A stretch of DNA of 64,000 nucleotides from Burkholderia cepacia (GTDB taxonomy: Bacteria > Pseudomonadota > Gammaproteobacteria > Burkholderiales > Burkholderiaceae): the NCBI RefSeq assembly GCF_001039005.1, contig NZ_LDWR01000005.1:1-64000 (forward strand). Direction: 5' to 3'. Shown one piece after another: positions 8,068 to 17,317 of this stretch (positions within the stretch are counted from its first letter, which is position 1; every line of letters starts with the position of its first letter). Under the pieces are notes generated by a model that had not been told where the DNA came from, made no database searches, and saw nothing but the letters and a program-made list of their open reading frames with translations. Made by a program: the position numbers and the translations under genes.

Positions 8068-9201
8068 ATGAATCAATCCGCCCCGCTTCGCCGCCTCGCG
8101 ACGGGCGCACTGGCCGCCGTCGCGCTGACGGCCGCCGCCGGCGCGTTCGCCGAGCCGCAAGGCTTCCTCGAGACACTCCATCGCCACTCGCTGCTCGTCA
8201 ACACGGTGCCCGACAACGGCGATCAGAACCCGTACGCGATCGCGGTCGCGCCGGTGTCGGCCGGCACGATCCAGGAAGGCGACGTCCTCGTCGACAACTT
8301 CAACAACGCGGCGAACCTGCAAGGCACCGGCAGCACGATCGTCAACTACCGCCCGTCGACCAAGCAGATGAGCCTGTTCGCGACGATTCCGCGCGACCTG
8401 AAGGCATGCCCGGGCGGCGTCGGCCTGTCGACCGCGATGACGATGCTGAAGTCGGGCTGGGTGATCGTCGGCAGCACGCCGAGCAACGACGGCACGACGT
8501 CGACGAAGGGCGCCGGCTGCCTGATCGTGCTCGATCCGCAAGGCAAGGTCGCCTCGACGTGGTCGAGCCCGAACATCAACGACCCGTGGGGCAACATGGC
8601 CGTGGTCGACCGCGGCGACAGCGCGACGCTGTTCGTCAGCATGGCCGGCTTCGGCGTCGGCGGCGCGGACGGCAACCCGCCCGTCTACAAGCAGGCAACC
8701 GTGCTGCGCCTCGACCTCGACGTGCCGGCCGGCAAGCCCCCCGCGATCAAGCAGGAAACGGTCGTCGCGAGCGGCCTCGGCGCGCAGGCCGACAAGGGCG
8801 TGTTCCTGGTCGGCCCGACGGGCCTCGCGCTGTCGGGCGACCAGAAGAAGCTGTATGTGTCGGACGCGATCGGCAACCGGATCGTCGAGATCGACGATCC
8901 GCTCACGCGCGACACGAGCGCGGGCGTCGGCCGCCAGGTCACGGCCGACGGCTTCCTGCGCCGCCCGCTCGCGCTCGCGACCGCGCCGAACGGCCATCTG
9001 CTCGCGACCAACGCGCTGAACGGCCAGGTCGTCGAGATCGACCCGGTCGCCGGCAAGCAGCTCTATGCACGCTGGATCGACACCGACAAGGCGCAATCGC
9101 CGCCCGGCAACGGCGACCTGTTCGGGATCGCGATGACGCCGGCCGGCGACGGTTTCTATTACGTCCAGGACGACGTCAACACGCTGATGCTCGCGAAGTA
9201 A
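8068..9201 (+). CDS. Secreted NHL-repeat/beta-propeller protein
   Basis: 377 residues from the ATG at 8068, with CAGGAGA upstream. A signal peptide ends at about residue 27 (GAFA before EPQG). The mature part has repeated segments of the NHL/six-bladed propeller type, such as GPTGLALSGDQKKLYVSDAI followed by GNRIVEID, and LATAPNGHLLATNALNGQVV. No catalytic residues are obvious. It sits between the porin and the DyP peroxidase (11 bases to the latter), so it is probably a periplasmic partner of the iron system. Its substrate is unknown. Confidence 0.75.
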   Translation: MNQSAPLRRLATGALAAVALTAAAGAFAEPQGFLETLHRHSLLVNTVPDNGDQNPYAIAVAPVSAGTIQEGDVLVDNFNNAANLQGTGSTIVNYRPSTKQMSLFATIPRDLKACPGGVGLSTAMTMLKSGWVIVGSTPSNDGTTSTKGAGCLIVLDPQGKVASTWSSPNINDPWGNMAVVDRGDSATLFVSMAGFGVGGADGNPPVYKQATVLRLDLDVPAGKPPAIKQETVVASGLGAQADKGVFLVGPTGLALSGDQKKLYVSDAIGNRIVEIDDPLTRDTSAGVGRQVTADGFLRRPLALATAPNGHLLATNALNGQVVEIDPVAGKQLYARWIDTDKAQSPPGNGDLFGIAMTPAGDGFYYVQDDVNTLMLAK

Positions 9202-9212
9202 CGGAGCCGACC

Positions 9213-10520
9213 ATGGCAGACGATCTGAACCCGCCGTCGCGCCCCGCGCGCCGCGGCTTCCTGAAGGCCGGCGGCGCGGCGGTGGCCGCGGGCCTCGCAG
9301 CGGGTGCGATGCCGGTCGCGCAAGCAGCCGATGCAGCCAGCCCGGCCGCGCCGGATGCGCACGCGCACGACAACGACCTCGAGCCGTTCTTCGGCAAGCA
9401 CCAGAGCGGCATCACGACGCCGCAGCAGCGCAACGCGTATTTCGCGGCGCTCGACCTCGCAACCGACAAGCGTGCGGACGTGATCGCACTGCTGAAGACG
9501 TGGACCGACGCAGCCGCGCGCCTGACGCGCGGCGACACCGCACAGCCGCTGCCGGCGACCGGCGGCGACGACGTCGCACCGGCCGACTCGGGCGACGCGC
9601 TCGGCATCGGCCCGTCGCGGCTGACGATCACGTTCGGCTTCGGGCCCGGCCTGTTCGCCGTTGCGGGCAAGGACCGCTACGGCCTCGCGAAGCAGCGCCC
9701 GGCCGCGCTCGTCGACCTGCCGCGCTTCAATGGCGACCAGCTGATTCCGGAGAAGACCGGCGGCGACCTGTTCATCCAGGCGTGCGCGAACGACGCGCAG
9801 GTCGCGTTCCACGCGGTGCGCCAGCTCGTGCGCCTCGGCGGCAAGGCCGTGCAGATGCGCTGGGGCCAGGCCGGCTTCACGTCCGGCAAGCCGGGCGAGA
9901 CGCCGCGCAACCTGATGGGTTTCAAGGACGGCACGATGAACCCGTCGCGCGACGACCCGGCCGCGATGAACGAGTTCGTGTGGGCCGGCAGCGAAGGCCC
10001 GGCGTGGATGAACGGCGGCACCTACACGGTCGTGCGCCGCATCCGCATCACGCTCGAACACTGGGACAACACCGAGCTCGGTTTCCAGGAGCAGGTGTTC
10101 GGCCGCAAGAAGTACAGCGGCGCGCCGCTCGGCGGCAAGCAGGAATTCGAAGCGCTCGACCTCGACGCGGTCGACAAGGACGGCAATTCGGTGATCCCCG
10201 ACAACGCGCACGCGCGTCTCGCATCGCCGCAACTGAACAACGGCGCGCAGATCCTGCGTCGCGCGTATTCGTACAACGACAGCGCGAACTTCTACATCGA
10301 GCGCTGGCCGCCGTGGCGCCAGCAGACCGAGTACGACGCGGGGCTGATGTTCGTCGCGCACCAGCGCGACCCGCGCAAGGGCTTCATTCCGATCAACGAG
10401 AAGCTCGCGAAGCTGGACATCATGAACCAGTTCACGACGCACGTCGGCAGCGCGATCTTCGCGTGTCCGCCGGGCGCGCAACCCGGTTCGTATATCGGCG
10501 CCGCACTGTTCGAAGCGTAA
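9213..10520 (+). CDS. Dyp-type heme peroxidase, Tat-exported (EfeB-like)
   Basis: 435 residues from the ATG at 9213. The N-terminus carries a twin-arginine signal (ARRGFLKAGGAAVAAGLAAG), so the folded heme protein goes to the periplasm. The opening FFGKHQSGITTPQQ and the distal heme motif GFKDG with D239 identify the DyP/EfeB family; a conserved His-containing segment VAFHAVRQLVR precedes it. EfeB proteins oxidise ferrous iron or act on heme-type substrates in iron uptake systems. Here it lies directly upstream of a ferric-iron ABC transporter, suggesting that it produces ferric iron for FbpA-type capture. Confidence 0.9.
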   Translation: MADDLNPPSRPARRGFLKAGGAAVAAGLAAGAMPVAQAADAASPAAPDAHAHDNDLEPFFGKHQSGITTPQQRNAYFAALDLATDKRADVIALLKTWTDAAARLTRGDTAQPLPATGGDDVAPADSGDALGIGPSRLTITFGFGPGLFAVAGKDRYGLAKQRPAALVDLPRFNGDQLIPEKTGGDLFIQACANDAQVAFHAVRQLVRLGGKAVQMRWGQAGFTSGKPGETPRNLMGFKDGTMNPSRDDPAAMNEFVWAGSEGPAWMNGGTYTVVRRIRITLEHWDNTELGFQEQVFGRKKYSGAPLGGKQEFEALDLDAVDKDGNSVIPDNAHARLASPQLNNGAQILRRAYSYNDSANFYIERWPPWRQQTEYDAGLMFVAHQRDPRKGFIPINEKLAKLDIMNQFTTHVGSAIFACPPGAQPGSYIGAALFEA

Positions 10521-10592
10521 CGACACGACGACGCAACGACACGCAACGCACTCATTTTTCCGGGCCGCCCGGATGCAACTCACGACGACGAC

Positions 10593-11627
10593 ATGAACAC
10601 TTCACCCGTTAGCCGCCCGCTGCGGCACCTGATCTCCGCGGCCGCCGCCGCGCTCATGCTGACCGGCGCGCTGCACGTCTCGCACGCGCATGCCGCGACG
10701 CTCACGCTGTACAACGCGCAGCACGAGCAAGTCGTCAACCAGCTCGTCAAGGACTTCGAAGCGCAGAGCGGCATCACCGTGAAGGTGCGCTCGGGCGAAG
10801 GCCCGGCGCTCGCCGCGCAGATCGTCGCGGAAGGCGATCGCACGCCGGCCGACGTGTACTTCACCGAGAATTCGCCCGAGCTCGTGCTGCTCGACCGCAA
10901 GGGCCTGCTCGGGAAGACCGACGGCGCCGCGCTGCAAGCGGTGCCCGCGCGCTTCAACCCGGCCGACGGCAACTGGGTCGGCGTGCTCGCGCGCGAGAAC
11001 GTGCTCGTCTACAACACCGCGAAACTCCAGCCGCAGCAACTGCCCGCGTCGCTGCTCGATCTCGCGAAGCCGGAATGGAAAGGCAAGGTCGGCGTCGCGC
11101 CGAGCGATGCGGACTTCCTGCCGCTCGTGAGCGCGGTGCTCGCGCTGCACGGCGAAGCCGCGACGCTGCAATGGCTGAAGGGCCTGAAGACCAACGCGCA
11201 GATCTTCGACGACGACGAAGGCGTGACGGCGGCCGTGAACCGCGGCGGCGTGCTGACCGGCATCATCAACAACTACTACTGGGACCGCCTGCACGCCGAA
11301 CTCGGCGACAAGTCGACGAAGAGCGCGATCCACCACTTCGGCAATCACGACGTCGGCGCGGCCGTAAACGTGTCGGGTGCCGCGGTGCTGAAGGCGTCGA
11401 AGCACCAGGCCGACGCGCAGAAGTTCGTCGAGTATCTCGTCAGCGAGCGCGCGCAGAAACTGATGGCGGGCGGTCACATCAGCTTCGAGTATCCGCTGCA
11501 CCCGGGCGTCGCGCCCGACCCGATCCTGAAGCCGTTCAACGAACTGAGCCCGCCGGCGCTGACGTTCGAACAGCTCGGCGACGATAGCCAGGCCGGCAAG
11601 CTGCTGCGCCAGGCCGGCCTGCTCTGA
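10593..11627 (+). CDS. Ferric-iron ABC transporter, periplasmic binding protein (FbpA-like)
   Basis: 344 residues; signal peptide ends at about residue 34 (HAHA before ATLTLYNAQH). The mature start TLYNAQHEQVVNQLVKDFE and the adjacent tyrosines Y228/Y229 in INNYYWDRL, the iron ligands of the FbpA/FutA group, support ferric-iron binding. It begins 72 bases after the DyP gene and ends two bases before the permease GTG start, so it is cotranscribed. Capture of ferric iron in the periplasm and delivery to the permease is the expected role. Confidence 0.9.
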   Translation: MNTSPVSRPLRHLISAAAAALMLTGALHVSHAHAATLTLYNAQHEQVVNQLVKDFEAQSGITVKVRSGEGPALAAQIVAEGDRTPADVYFTENSPELVLLDRKGLLGKTDGAALQAVPARFNPADGNWVGVLARENVLVYNTAKLQPQQLPASLLDLAKPEWKGKVGVAPSDADFLPLVSAVLALHGEAATLQWLKGLKTNAQIFDDDEGVTAAVNRGGVLTGIINNYYWDRLHAELGDKSTKSAIHHFGNHDVGAAVNVSGAAVLKASKHQADAQKFVEYLVSERAQKLMAGGHISFEYPLHPGVAPDPILKPFNELSPPALTFEQLGDDSQAGKLLRQAGLL

Positions 11628-11629
11628 CC

Positions 11630-13228
11630 GTGAGCGACGCCGTGTCCCGCACGGCGCGCGCCGTGCACGACGGCGAACGCACCGCGACGCGGCGGCGCCC
11701 GTCGCGCGCGCTCGTCGCCGCGGCCGCGTGCGGGCCGCTGTTGATCCTGCTGCCGCTCGGCTTCACGCTGTACCGCGCGGCAACCTTCGGCCTCGACGAT
11801 GCGATCGAGCTGCTGTGGCGGCCGCTCGTCGGCGAACTGCTCGTCAACACGCTGTCGATCACGCTCGCCGCGACCCTCGCGTGCACGCTGCTCGGCACCG
11901 CGGTCGCGTGGTTCATCGAGCGCACGGACCTGCCGGCCCGGCCGCTGTGGACTGCCCTCGCTGCCGCGCCGCTCGCGGTGCCGCCGTTCATCACGAGCTA
12001 TGCGTGGGTGTCGCTGAGCCTCGACCTGCAGGATTTCCTCGGCGCGCTGATCGTGCTGACGTCCGCGTACTTCCCGCTCGTCTATCTGCCGGTCGCCGCC
12101 GCGCTGCGCGAGCTCGATCCCGCGCTGGAAGAAAGCGCGCGCACGCTCGGCTGCTCGCCGTGGCATACCTTCTTTCGCGTCGTGCTGCCGCAGTTGCGCC
12201 CCGCGCTGTGCGGCGGGATGCTGCTCGTCGCGCTCGGCGTGCTGTCCGAATTCGGCGCGTTCCAGCTGCTGCGCTTTCGTACCTTCACCACCGAGATCTA
12301 CGCGGAATACCGCACCGCATTCGACGGCGGCGGCGCCTCGTTGCTCGGCTGCGTGCTGATCGCGCTGTGCCTGCTGTGCCTCGCGATCGAGGCGCGTGCG
12401 CGCGGCCATGCGCGCTATGGCCATACGCACCGCGCCGCACGCCGCGTCGCGATGCGTTATTCGCTCGGATCGCTTCGCGGCCCGGTCGCCGTCGCGTTCG
12501 CCGCGCTCGCGGCCGCGACGCTCGGCGTGCCGCTCGCGATGATCGGCTACTGGCTCACGCAACAGGGCGCGGCCGCCGTCACGCCGGCCGACGTGTCGCC
12601 CGAACTGCTGTGGCAGACCACGCTCGCGTCGAGCGGCTACGGCCTCGCGGCGGCAGCCGTCACGACGCTGCTCGCGCTGCCGCTCGCGTTCCTGCTGGTC
12701 CGTTATCCGGGCCGCGTCGCAACGCTCCTCGAACGCACGGCGATGACCGTGCAGGGCGTGCCGGGCATCGTCGTCGCGCTCGCGATCGTGTCGATCACGG
12801 TGCGGCTGCTGCAGCCGCTCTACCAGAGCGCGCCGGCGCTCGTCGGCGCGTACGCGATCCTGTTCCTGCCGCTCGCGGTCGTCAGCGTGCGCGCGGCGCT
12901 GTCGCACGTGCAGGTCCGGCTCGAGGAAACCGCACGCTCGCTCGGCCTCGGCTGGCGCGCGACGCTCACGCGCGTGGTGCTGCCGCTCGCGGCGCCCGGC
13001 CTCGGCGCGGCCGCGACGATGGTGTTCATTTCGGTCGTGACGGAACTCAATGCGACGCTGCTGCTGTCGCCGATCGGCACCCGCACGCTCGCGACGCAGG
13101 TGTGGAGCGATACGGCGACGCTCGCGTTCGCGGCCGCGGCGCCTTATGCGGCGCTGCTTGTCGCGCTGTCGCTGGGCGCTTCGGGACTGCTGTTCCTGCT
13201 GCTCGGCCGCGCGTCGGTGCGCGACTGA
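11630..13228 (+). CDS. Ferric-iron ABC transporter, fused two-domain permease (FbpB-like)
   Basis: 532 residues from a GTG at 11630. Two BPD-transport permease domains are present in tandem, each with the EAA-type loop: ELDPALEESARTLGCSPWHT in the first half and VQVRLEETARSLGLGWRATL in the second. About 12 membrane helices. This two-in-one layout is normal for FbpB/SfuB iron permeases. It follows the binding protein gene with a two-base gap and precedes the ATPase gene by 28 bases. Confidence 0.92.
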   Translation: MSDAVSRTARAVHDGERTATRRRPSRALVAAAACGPLLILLPLGFTLYRAATFGLDDAIELLWRPLVGELLVNTLSITLAATLACTLLGTAVAWFIERTDLPARPLWTALAAAPLAVPPFITSYAWVSLSLDLQDFLGALIVLTSAYFPLVYLPVAAALRELDPALEESARTLGCSPWHTFFRVVLPQLRPALCGGMLLVALGVLSEFGAFQLLRFRTFTTEIYAEYRTAFDGGGASLLGCVLIALCLLCLAIEARARGHARYGHTHRAARRVAMRYSLGSLRGPVAVAFAALAAATLGVPLAMIGYWLTQQGAAAVTPADVSPELLWQTTLASSGYGLAAAAVTTLLALPLAFLLVRYPGRVATLLERTAMTVQGVPGIVVALAIVSITVRLLQPLYQSAPALVGAYAILFLPLAVVSVRAALSHVQVRLEETARSLGLGWRATLTRVVLPLAAPGLGAAATMVFISVVTELNATLLLSPIGTRTLATQVWSDTATLAFAAAAPYAALLVALSLGASGLLFLLLGRASVRD

Positions 13229-13256
13229 ACGCCGCCCTTTTTCTCCGGAACCGCTC

Positions 13257-14306
13257 ATGAGCGAATTACGCATTCACGGCCTGTCCAAATCGTTCGGATC
13301 GCATACCGTCCTGCACGACATCGATCTCACGGTGCGGCGCGGCTCGCGGCTCGCGCTGCTCGGCCCGTCCGGCAGCGGCAAGACGACGCTGCTGCGCGTG
13401 CTGTGCGGCTTCGAGCGCGCCGAGCGCGGCACCGTCGAGATCGACGGGCGTCGTGTGGCCGCGCCCGACGTGCACCTGCCGCCTGAACAACGTCGGATCG
13501 GTTACGTGCCGCAGGAAGGCGCGCTGTTTCCGCATCTGTCGGTGGCCGACAACATCGCGTTCGGGCTGCCGCGCGCGGCGCGGCGGCGCCATCATCGCGT
13601 CGACGAACTGCTCGAGATGGTCGGCCTGCCCGCGTCGTATGCGGGCCGTGCGCCGCAGCAACTGTCCGGCGGGCAGCAGCAGCGCGTTGCACTCGCGCGC
13701 GCGCTGGCGCCCGAGCCGTCGCTCGTGATCCTCGACGAACCGTTTTCCGCGCTCGATACGTCGCTGCGCCACGAAACGCGCAGCGCGGTCGCGGACGCGC
13801 TCGCCGCGGCGGGCGCGACGTCGGTGCTCGTCACGCACGACCAGCCCGAGGCAATGACGCTCGGCGACGAAGTGGCAGTGATGTGGCAAGGCAGGCTCGT
13901 GCAGACGGCCGCGCCCCAGATGCTGTACCGGCAGCCGGTGACGCGCGACGTCGCGTCGTTCGTCGGCCAGGCCGTGCTGCTCGCGGGCCGAGTGCATAAC
14001 GCGCGCATCGCATGCGCGCTCGGCGAGTTGCCGCTCGTCGCGCCGCTACCCGACGGGCCGGCCGACGCGATGCTGCGCCCGGAGCAGATCGGCATCGTGC
14101 CGGTCGCGCAGGTCGACGCGGCGTGCGGCCATACGGCGCGCGTCGAAGCCGCGCAGTTCGCAGGCCAGGACGCGGACGTGCTCGCGCGCCTCGATGCCGA
14201 TAGCGACGTGCTCGTGCGGGTACGCGTGCCGGGACACCGGTGTCCGGCCGTCGGCGAACGCGTCGCACTGGTGGTGGACGGCGCGGTGATGGCGTACGCG
14301 CGCTGA
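13257..14306 (+). CDS. Ferric-iron ABC transporter, ATP-binding protein (FbpC-like)
   Basis: 349 residues from the ATG at 13257. Walker A GPSGSGKTT (residues 36-44), Q-loop in IGYVPQEG, signature LSGGQQQR (136-143), Walker B VILDEP (157-162) and the switch His in VTHDQ are all intact. A C-terminal regulatory TOBE-like domain of about 120 residues follows (MLRPEQIGIVP), as in Fbp/Pot ATPases. Energises uptake through the permease encoded upstream. Last gene of the iron operon. Confidence 0.92.
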   Translation: MSELRIHGLSKSFGSHTVLHDIDLTVRRGSRLALLGPSGSGKTTLLRVLCGFERAERGTVEIDGRRVAAPDVHLPPEQRRIGYVPQEGALFPHLSVADNIAFGLPRAARRRHHRVDELLEMVGLPASYAGRAPQQLSGGQQQRVALARALAPEPSLVILDEPFSALDTSLRHETRSAVADALAAAGATSVLVTHDQPEAMTLGDEVAVMWQGRLVQTAAPQMLYRQPVTRDVASFVGQAVLLAGRVHNARIACALGELPLVAPLPDGPADAMLRPEQIGIVPVAQVDAACGHTARVEAAQFAGQDADVLARLDADSDVLVRVRVPGHRCPAVGERVALVVDGAVMAYAR

Positions 14307-14342
14307 GCGGCGCGGATCGTCGTCACACGCGGTCACGCGTCA

Positions 14343-14858
14343 TCACGCATCGGCGCAGCCCGCGCCCGACAGCGGCCGGAACGTCCGGCCCTCCGTCTCG
14401 ACCGCCGCGCCCAGCAGCCGCGCGAGACCCTTCGCGCCTTCGCGCATCACGACATCGTGATTCCATCGGAACAGCGGTCGCGCGAGCGGCTCCAGCCAGT
14501 TCATCCAGCGCACGTGCGTGCGGATGTGCCAGTCGTAGCGCACAACGGTGCACACGCCGTCGCCGGCAAACGACCAGCATCCGTCGCCTTCGATCGCGCC
14601 GCTCGCGCGGCCTTCGAGCGCATGCGGCGGCTCGACGCGCCGCACGCGCATGTCGAAGGTCAGCCGGTACGGCAGCGCGCCCTTCCACGTATATCGGTGC
14701 AATGCGCCGACGCCGCGCGCGTCGCCCTCCTCGATCTCGACGGTGCGCACGGCGCCCTTCCACCAGTCGGGCCAGCGGTCGACCTGGTAGATCGCGTCCC
14801 AGACCGCCGCGAGCGGCGCGTCCACGCGCCAGGTCGTCGAGAACCGGTATTCCGCCAT
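14343..14858 (-). CDS. SRPBCC-family (START-like) protein
   Basis: 171 residues. The opening TWRVDAPLAAVWDAIYQVDR followed by WPDWWKG is the classical polyketide cyclase/SRPBCC start (a beta strand, then the W-x-W loop), and the rest fits one helix-grip domain. These proteins bind hydrophobic ligands in a deep cavity. There is no signal peptide, so it is cytoplasmic. It lies 44 bases downstream of the ECF operon on the same strand and might be its last member. Ligand unknown. Confidence 0.8.
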   Translation of the reverse strand: MAEYRFSTTWRVDAPLAAVWDAIYQVDRWPDWWKGAVRTVEIEEGDARGVGALHRYTWKGALPYRLTFDMRVRRVEPPHALEGRASGAIEGDGCWSFAGDGVCTVVRYDWHIRTHVRWMNWLEPLARPLFRWNHDVVMREGAKGLARLLGAAVETEGRTFRPLSGAGCADA

Positions 14859-14902
14859 GCAGCCTCCGGCGTGCCCGTCAGGGGCTTGGATCAGGGCGCC
14901 GG

Positions 14903-15535
14903 TCAGGGCGCGAAGAAGCGCTCGGGAAACGCGACGTCGATCTCGACATCGTCAAGCGTCACGGTTTCGAGCGGCACGTCGTCATCGTCCGCGAAGCTGA
15001 CGACCTTCAGCGGAAAGCCGTCCTCGGTGTCCAGCCACAACCGGTAGCGATGCACGCCGTCGACCACGTGCGCGGGCGCGCCCGTGACCGACACGCGCAG
15101 CGCGGTCCGGCCGCCGACGGCCTCCTCGCCTTCGGTCACGGTCGCGCCGCCTTGCTGCAGCGCATGAACGTTGCGCAGCAGTTCGCCGACGTCCGACCGG
15201 TCGACCCGGTGGCCGCTGCGGTCGCGCACGAGCGGATTGGACGGCGACAGCGTCAGCGCGGGCGGCGCATGCGCGCCGAACGGGCGCAGCCGCACCTTGC
15301 CGTCGCCGGGATCGTACGCAAGCACCGCGCCGTGATGAGGCGATACGAAATCCATCCGGACGAAACCCGGTTTCAGGTACGCGTAGCGGATTTCGGTGTG
15401 CTCGCCGCCCCGCGCCGACGAGCGGATCGTCGCGCGGTACGAGCGGACGTGGTCGAAATGCGTCTGCGCGACGGTCACGGGATCGGCTGTCATGCTCGCT
15501 CCTATCAGGCTCGCGGCCAGCAACGCGGCGATCAC
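14903..15535 (-). CDS. LolA/RseB-fold periplasmic protein
   Basis: 210 residues if translated from the GTG at 15535, whose GTGA overlaps the stop of the cupredoxin gene by four bases; this overlap decides the start. A short hydrophobic leader (IAALLAASLIGASMTA) suggests export. The remainder, with YAYLKPGFVRMDFVSPHHGA, YRLWLDTEDGFPLKVV and a C-terminal strand, resembles LolA/RseB-type half-barrels that bind lipid chains or anti-sigma factors. As part of an ECF operon it could be a sensor or a lipoprotein carrier. Function not shown. Confidence 0.6.
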   Translation of the reverse strand: MIAALLAASLIGASMTADPVTVAQTHFDHVRSYRATIRSSARGGEHTEIRYAYLKPGFVRMDFVSPHHGAVLAYDPGDGKVRLRPFGAHAPPALTLSPSNPLVRDRSGHRVDRSDVGELLRNVHALQQGGATVTEGEEAVGGRTALRVSVTGAPAHVVDGVHRYRLWLDTEDGFPLKVVSFADDDDVPLETVTLDDVEIDVAFPERFFAP

Positions 15536-15951
15536 GGCGCCGCCTCGACGTCGAGCACGCCTTCCATCCCGCGCTCGCGATGGCTCCTGAACAACAGCAG
15601 CCGATGCGTGCAATAGTAGGCGAACCGGCCCGCTTGCGTCGGCGTGAAGCGAAAGGTCTTCGGTGTCGTGGTCAGTTCGGTGTGCACCGCAATGCCGGCT
15701 TGCGGCGCATCGATTTCGAAGCTGTGCGGCACCAGGCCGCGCTCCGCCGACACGGTCAGCTCGACCGGCACGTGCGCTCGCACGATCACGTGGTTCGGAT
15801 GGAAGAAATAGCTGCCGCCGACGATCGCCACCCGCTGCACGCCGTCAGCGTCGACCGGCACGCGCACGGACGCGTCGCCGTCGGCCCGTGCAAGCGCGGT
15901 GCCCGTCACGAGCGCCGCCAGCACCAGCCCCTTTGCGATCGTCGTCTTCAT
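15532..15951 (-). CDS. Periplasmic cupredoxin-domain protein
   Basis: 139 residues from the ATG at 15951. Signal peptide of about 23 residues (MKTTIAKGLVLAALVTGTAL followed by ARADG). A single cupredoxin domain carries a full type 1-like copper ligand set: His in VPHSFEI, Cys in YYCTH, His in FRSHRERG and Met in GMEG near the C-terminus. The Cys-to-His spacing is longer than in plastocyanin, as seen in this bacterial subgroup. Probably binds copper in the periplasm; encoded in an ECF sigma operon, 28 bases after the anti-sigma gene. Confidence 0.8.
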   Translation of the reverse strand: MKTTIAKGLVLAALVTGTALARADGDASVRVPVDADGVQRVAIVGGSYFFHPNHVIVRAHVPVELTVSAERGLVPHSFEIDAPQAGIAVHTELTTTPKTFRFTPTQAGRFAYYCTHRLLLFRSHRERGMEGVLDVEAAP

Positions 15952-15979
15952 CGGCTGCTCCCTGCCGGCGCCGCGCGGG

Positions 15980-16762
15980 TCATCCCTTCCACGCGTCGGT
16001 GGAGCCGCCGAGCGCGCCGCACGCTTCGATCGCGAGCTCGCGCAGGCGTCGTTCGTCGCCTCGGCCGGACAATGCGTAGCCCGTGCCGCGATCCGACCAG
16101 AAATACGTATAGCGGCCGTCGGCCGACATCGCCCGCGGTGCAAGGTGCCGCGTGTCGTACGCGGTCACGTACAGCGTCACGCGCTCGCCGTCCGCGCGCT
16201 GGTACATCAGTTGCGCGGCCGGCCCCGCTTCACCGGGGAGCAACCGGCCGCCCAGCAGCGCGTAGCCGTATTCGTCGAGCGACGGCGCGCGCACGGGCCG
16301 GCCGACTCGTGCCGACAGCCAAGCGGCGAGACGTTCGGGATTGCCCGCGCCGACCTCGACCGGATGCTCGCGATCGGATGCGTACACCGCATACGCGACA
16401 TCCGCGCGCGCGGCGAACGCCGGTTCGCTGCCGAACACCGTCCAGCCCGCGTGCAGCGCGACGCCGATCAGCAGCCCGGCCGCCAGCCCCGCGAATGCGT
16501 ACGCGAACCCGCGCCGGCGCGACGCGCGGCGCTGCACGAACAGCGCGGACGCGGCGCCCGGCAGCGGAAACAGCGCCTGCAGCGCGTCGCGCTGCGCCCG
16601 GTAATGCGCAAATCGTTCGGCCTCCTCGGGATCGGATTGCAGGCGCTCGAGCACCTCGCGGTGCTCGTGCCCGGACAGCTCGCCGTCCAGCAACGCGGAC
16701 AGCAGTTGTGCCGACGCATCGTCGTCCCGCTCGCTCGAAGGCTTGTGCGAATCGTCCATCAT
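15980..16762 (-). CDS. Anti-sigma factor, single-pass membrane protein
   Basis: 260 residues starting at the double ATG at 16762, which overlaps the stop of the sigma gene (ATGATGA). The N-terminus SAQLLSALLDGELSGHEHRE is the cytoplasmic sigma-binding segment common to RseA/ChrR-like and FecR-like anti-sigmas; there is no zinc-binding HxxxCxxC motif. One membrane helix at about residues 85-107, then a periplasmic domain of about 150 residues. It holds its partner sigma inactive until an envelope signal arrives. Confidence 0.85.
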   Translation of the reverse strand: MMDDSHKPSSERDDDASAQLLSALLDGELSGHEHREVLERLQSDPEEAERFAHYRAQRDALQALFPLPGAASALFVQRRASRRRGFAYAFAGLAAGLLIGVALHAGWTVFGSEPAFAARADVAYAVYASDREHPVEVGAGNPERLAAWLSARVGRPVRAPSLDEYGYALLGGRLLPGEAGPAAQLMYQRADGERVTLYVTAYDTRHLAPRAMSADGRYTYFWSDRGTGYALSGRGDERRLRELAIEACGALGGSTDAWKG

Positions 16763-17274
16763 GTTTTCCCGATCACCCGTAACGCGGCCGTGCCGTGCGC
16801 CGACGGCTCGTCCGACAGCAGTGCGCGCATCTGCCCGCGCGCCCGCGCGAGCCGCGACATCACGGTTCCCACCGGCACGCCGAGCACCTGCGCGGCGTCG
16901 CGATAGCTCAACTCCTCGAGCGCGACCAGCAGCAGCACCTCGCGCTGCTCGACCGGCAGCCGGTACAGCGCGCGCTGCACGTCGCGCAGCACCAGCCCGC
17001 CGATCTCGCCGGCCGGCGCGGCCATCGTCTGCCACGGCGCCGTCGCGTCGTCGACCGCGATCTCGTGCCGCGCACGCAACTGGTCGATGAAACGGTGCCG
17101 CAGCAGCGTCAGCAGCCACGCGCGCAGGTTGCCGCCATCGCGCGGCGGCCGGTTCAGCGCACGCTCGAGCGTGTCCTGCACGAGATCGTCCGCCCAGGCC
17201 CGGTCGCCCGTCAGCGCACGCGCATAGCGCGTGAGATGCGGCAGCCACACCAGCAGATCCGATTCATAGCTCAT
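16759..17274 (-). CDS. ECF (group IV) RNA polymerase sigma factor
   Basis: 171 residues. Sigma region 2 contains RAWADDLVQDTLERAL with the usual YARALTGD before it; region 4 contains LPVEQREVLLLVALEELSYR and the recognition helix around VPVGTVMSRLARAR. No region 3, as expected for ECF sigmas. It directs transcription of an envelope-stress regulon, probably including its own operon. It overlaps the anti-sigma gene by four bases and lies 43 bases after the COG4315 gene. Confidence 0.92.
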   Translation of the reverse strand: MSYESDLLVWLPHLTRYARALTGDRAWADDLVQDTLERALNRPPRDGGNLRAWLLTLLRHRFIDQLRARHEIAVDDATAPWQTMAAPAGEIGGLVLRDVQRALYRLPVEQREVLLLVALEELSYRDAAQVLGVPVGTVMSRLARARGQMRALLSDEPSAHGTAALRVIGKT

Positions 17275-17317
17275 CAGGATGCCTCGCGCGTCGCCGCGCC
17301 ATCACACCGTCGCGCCA

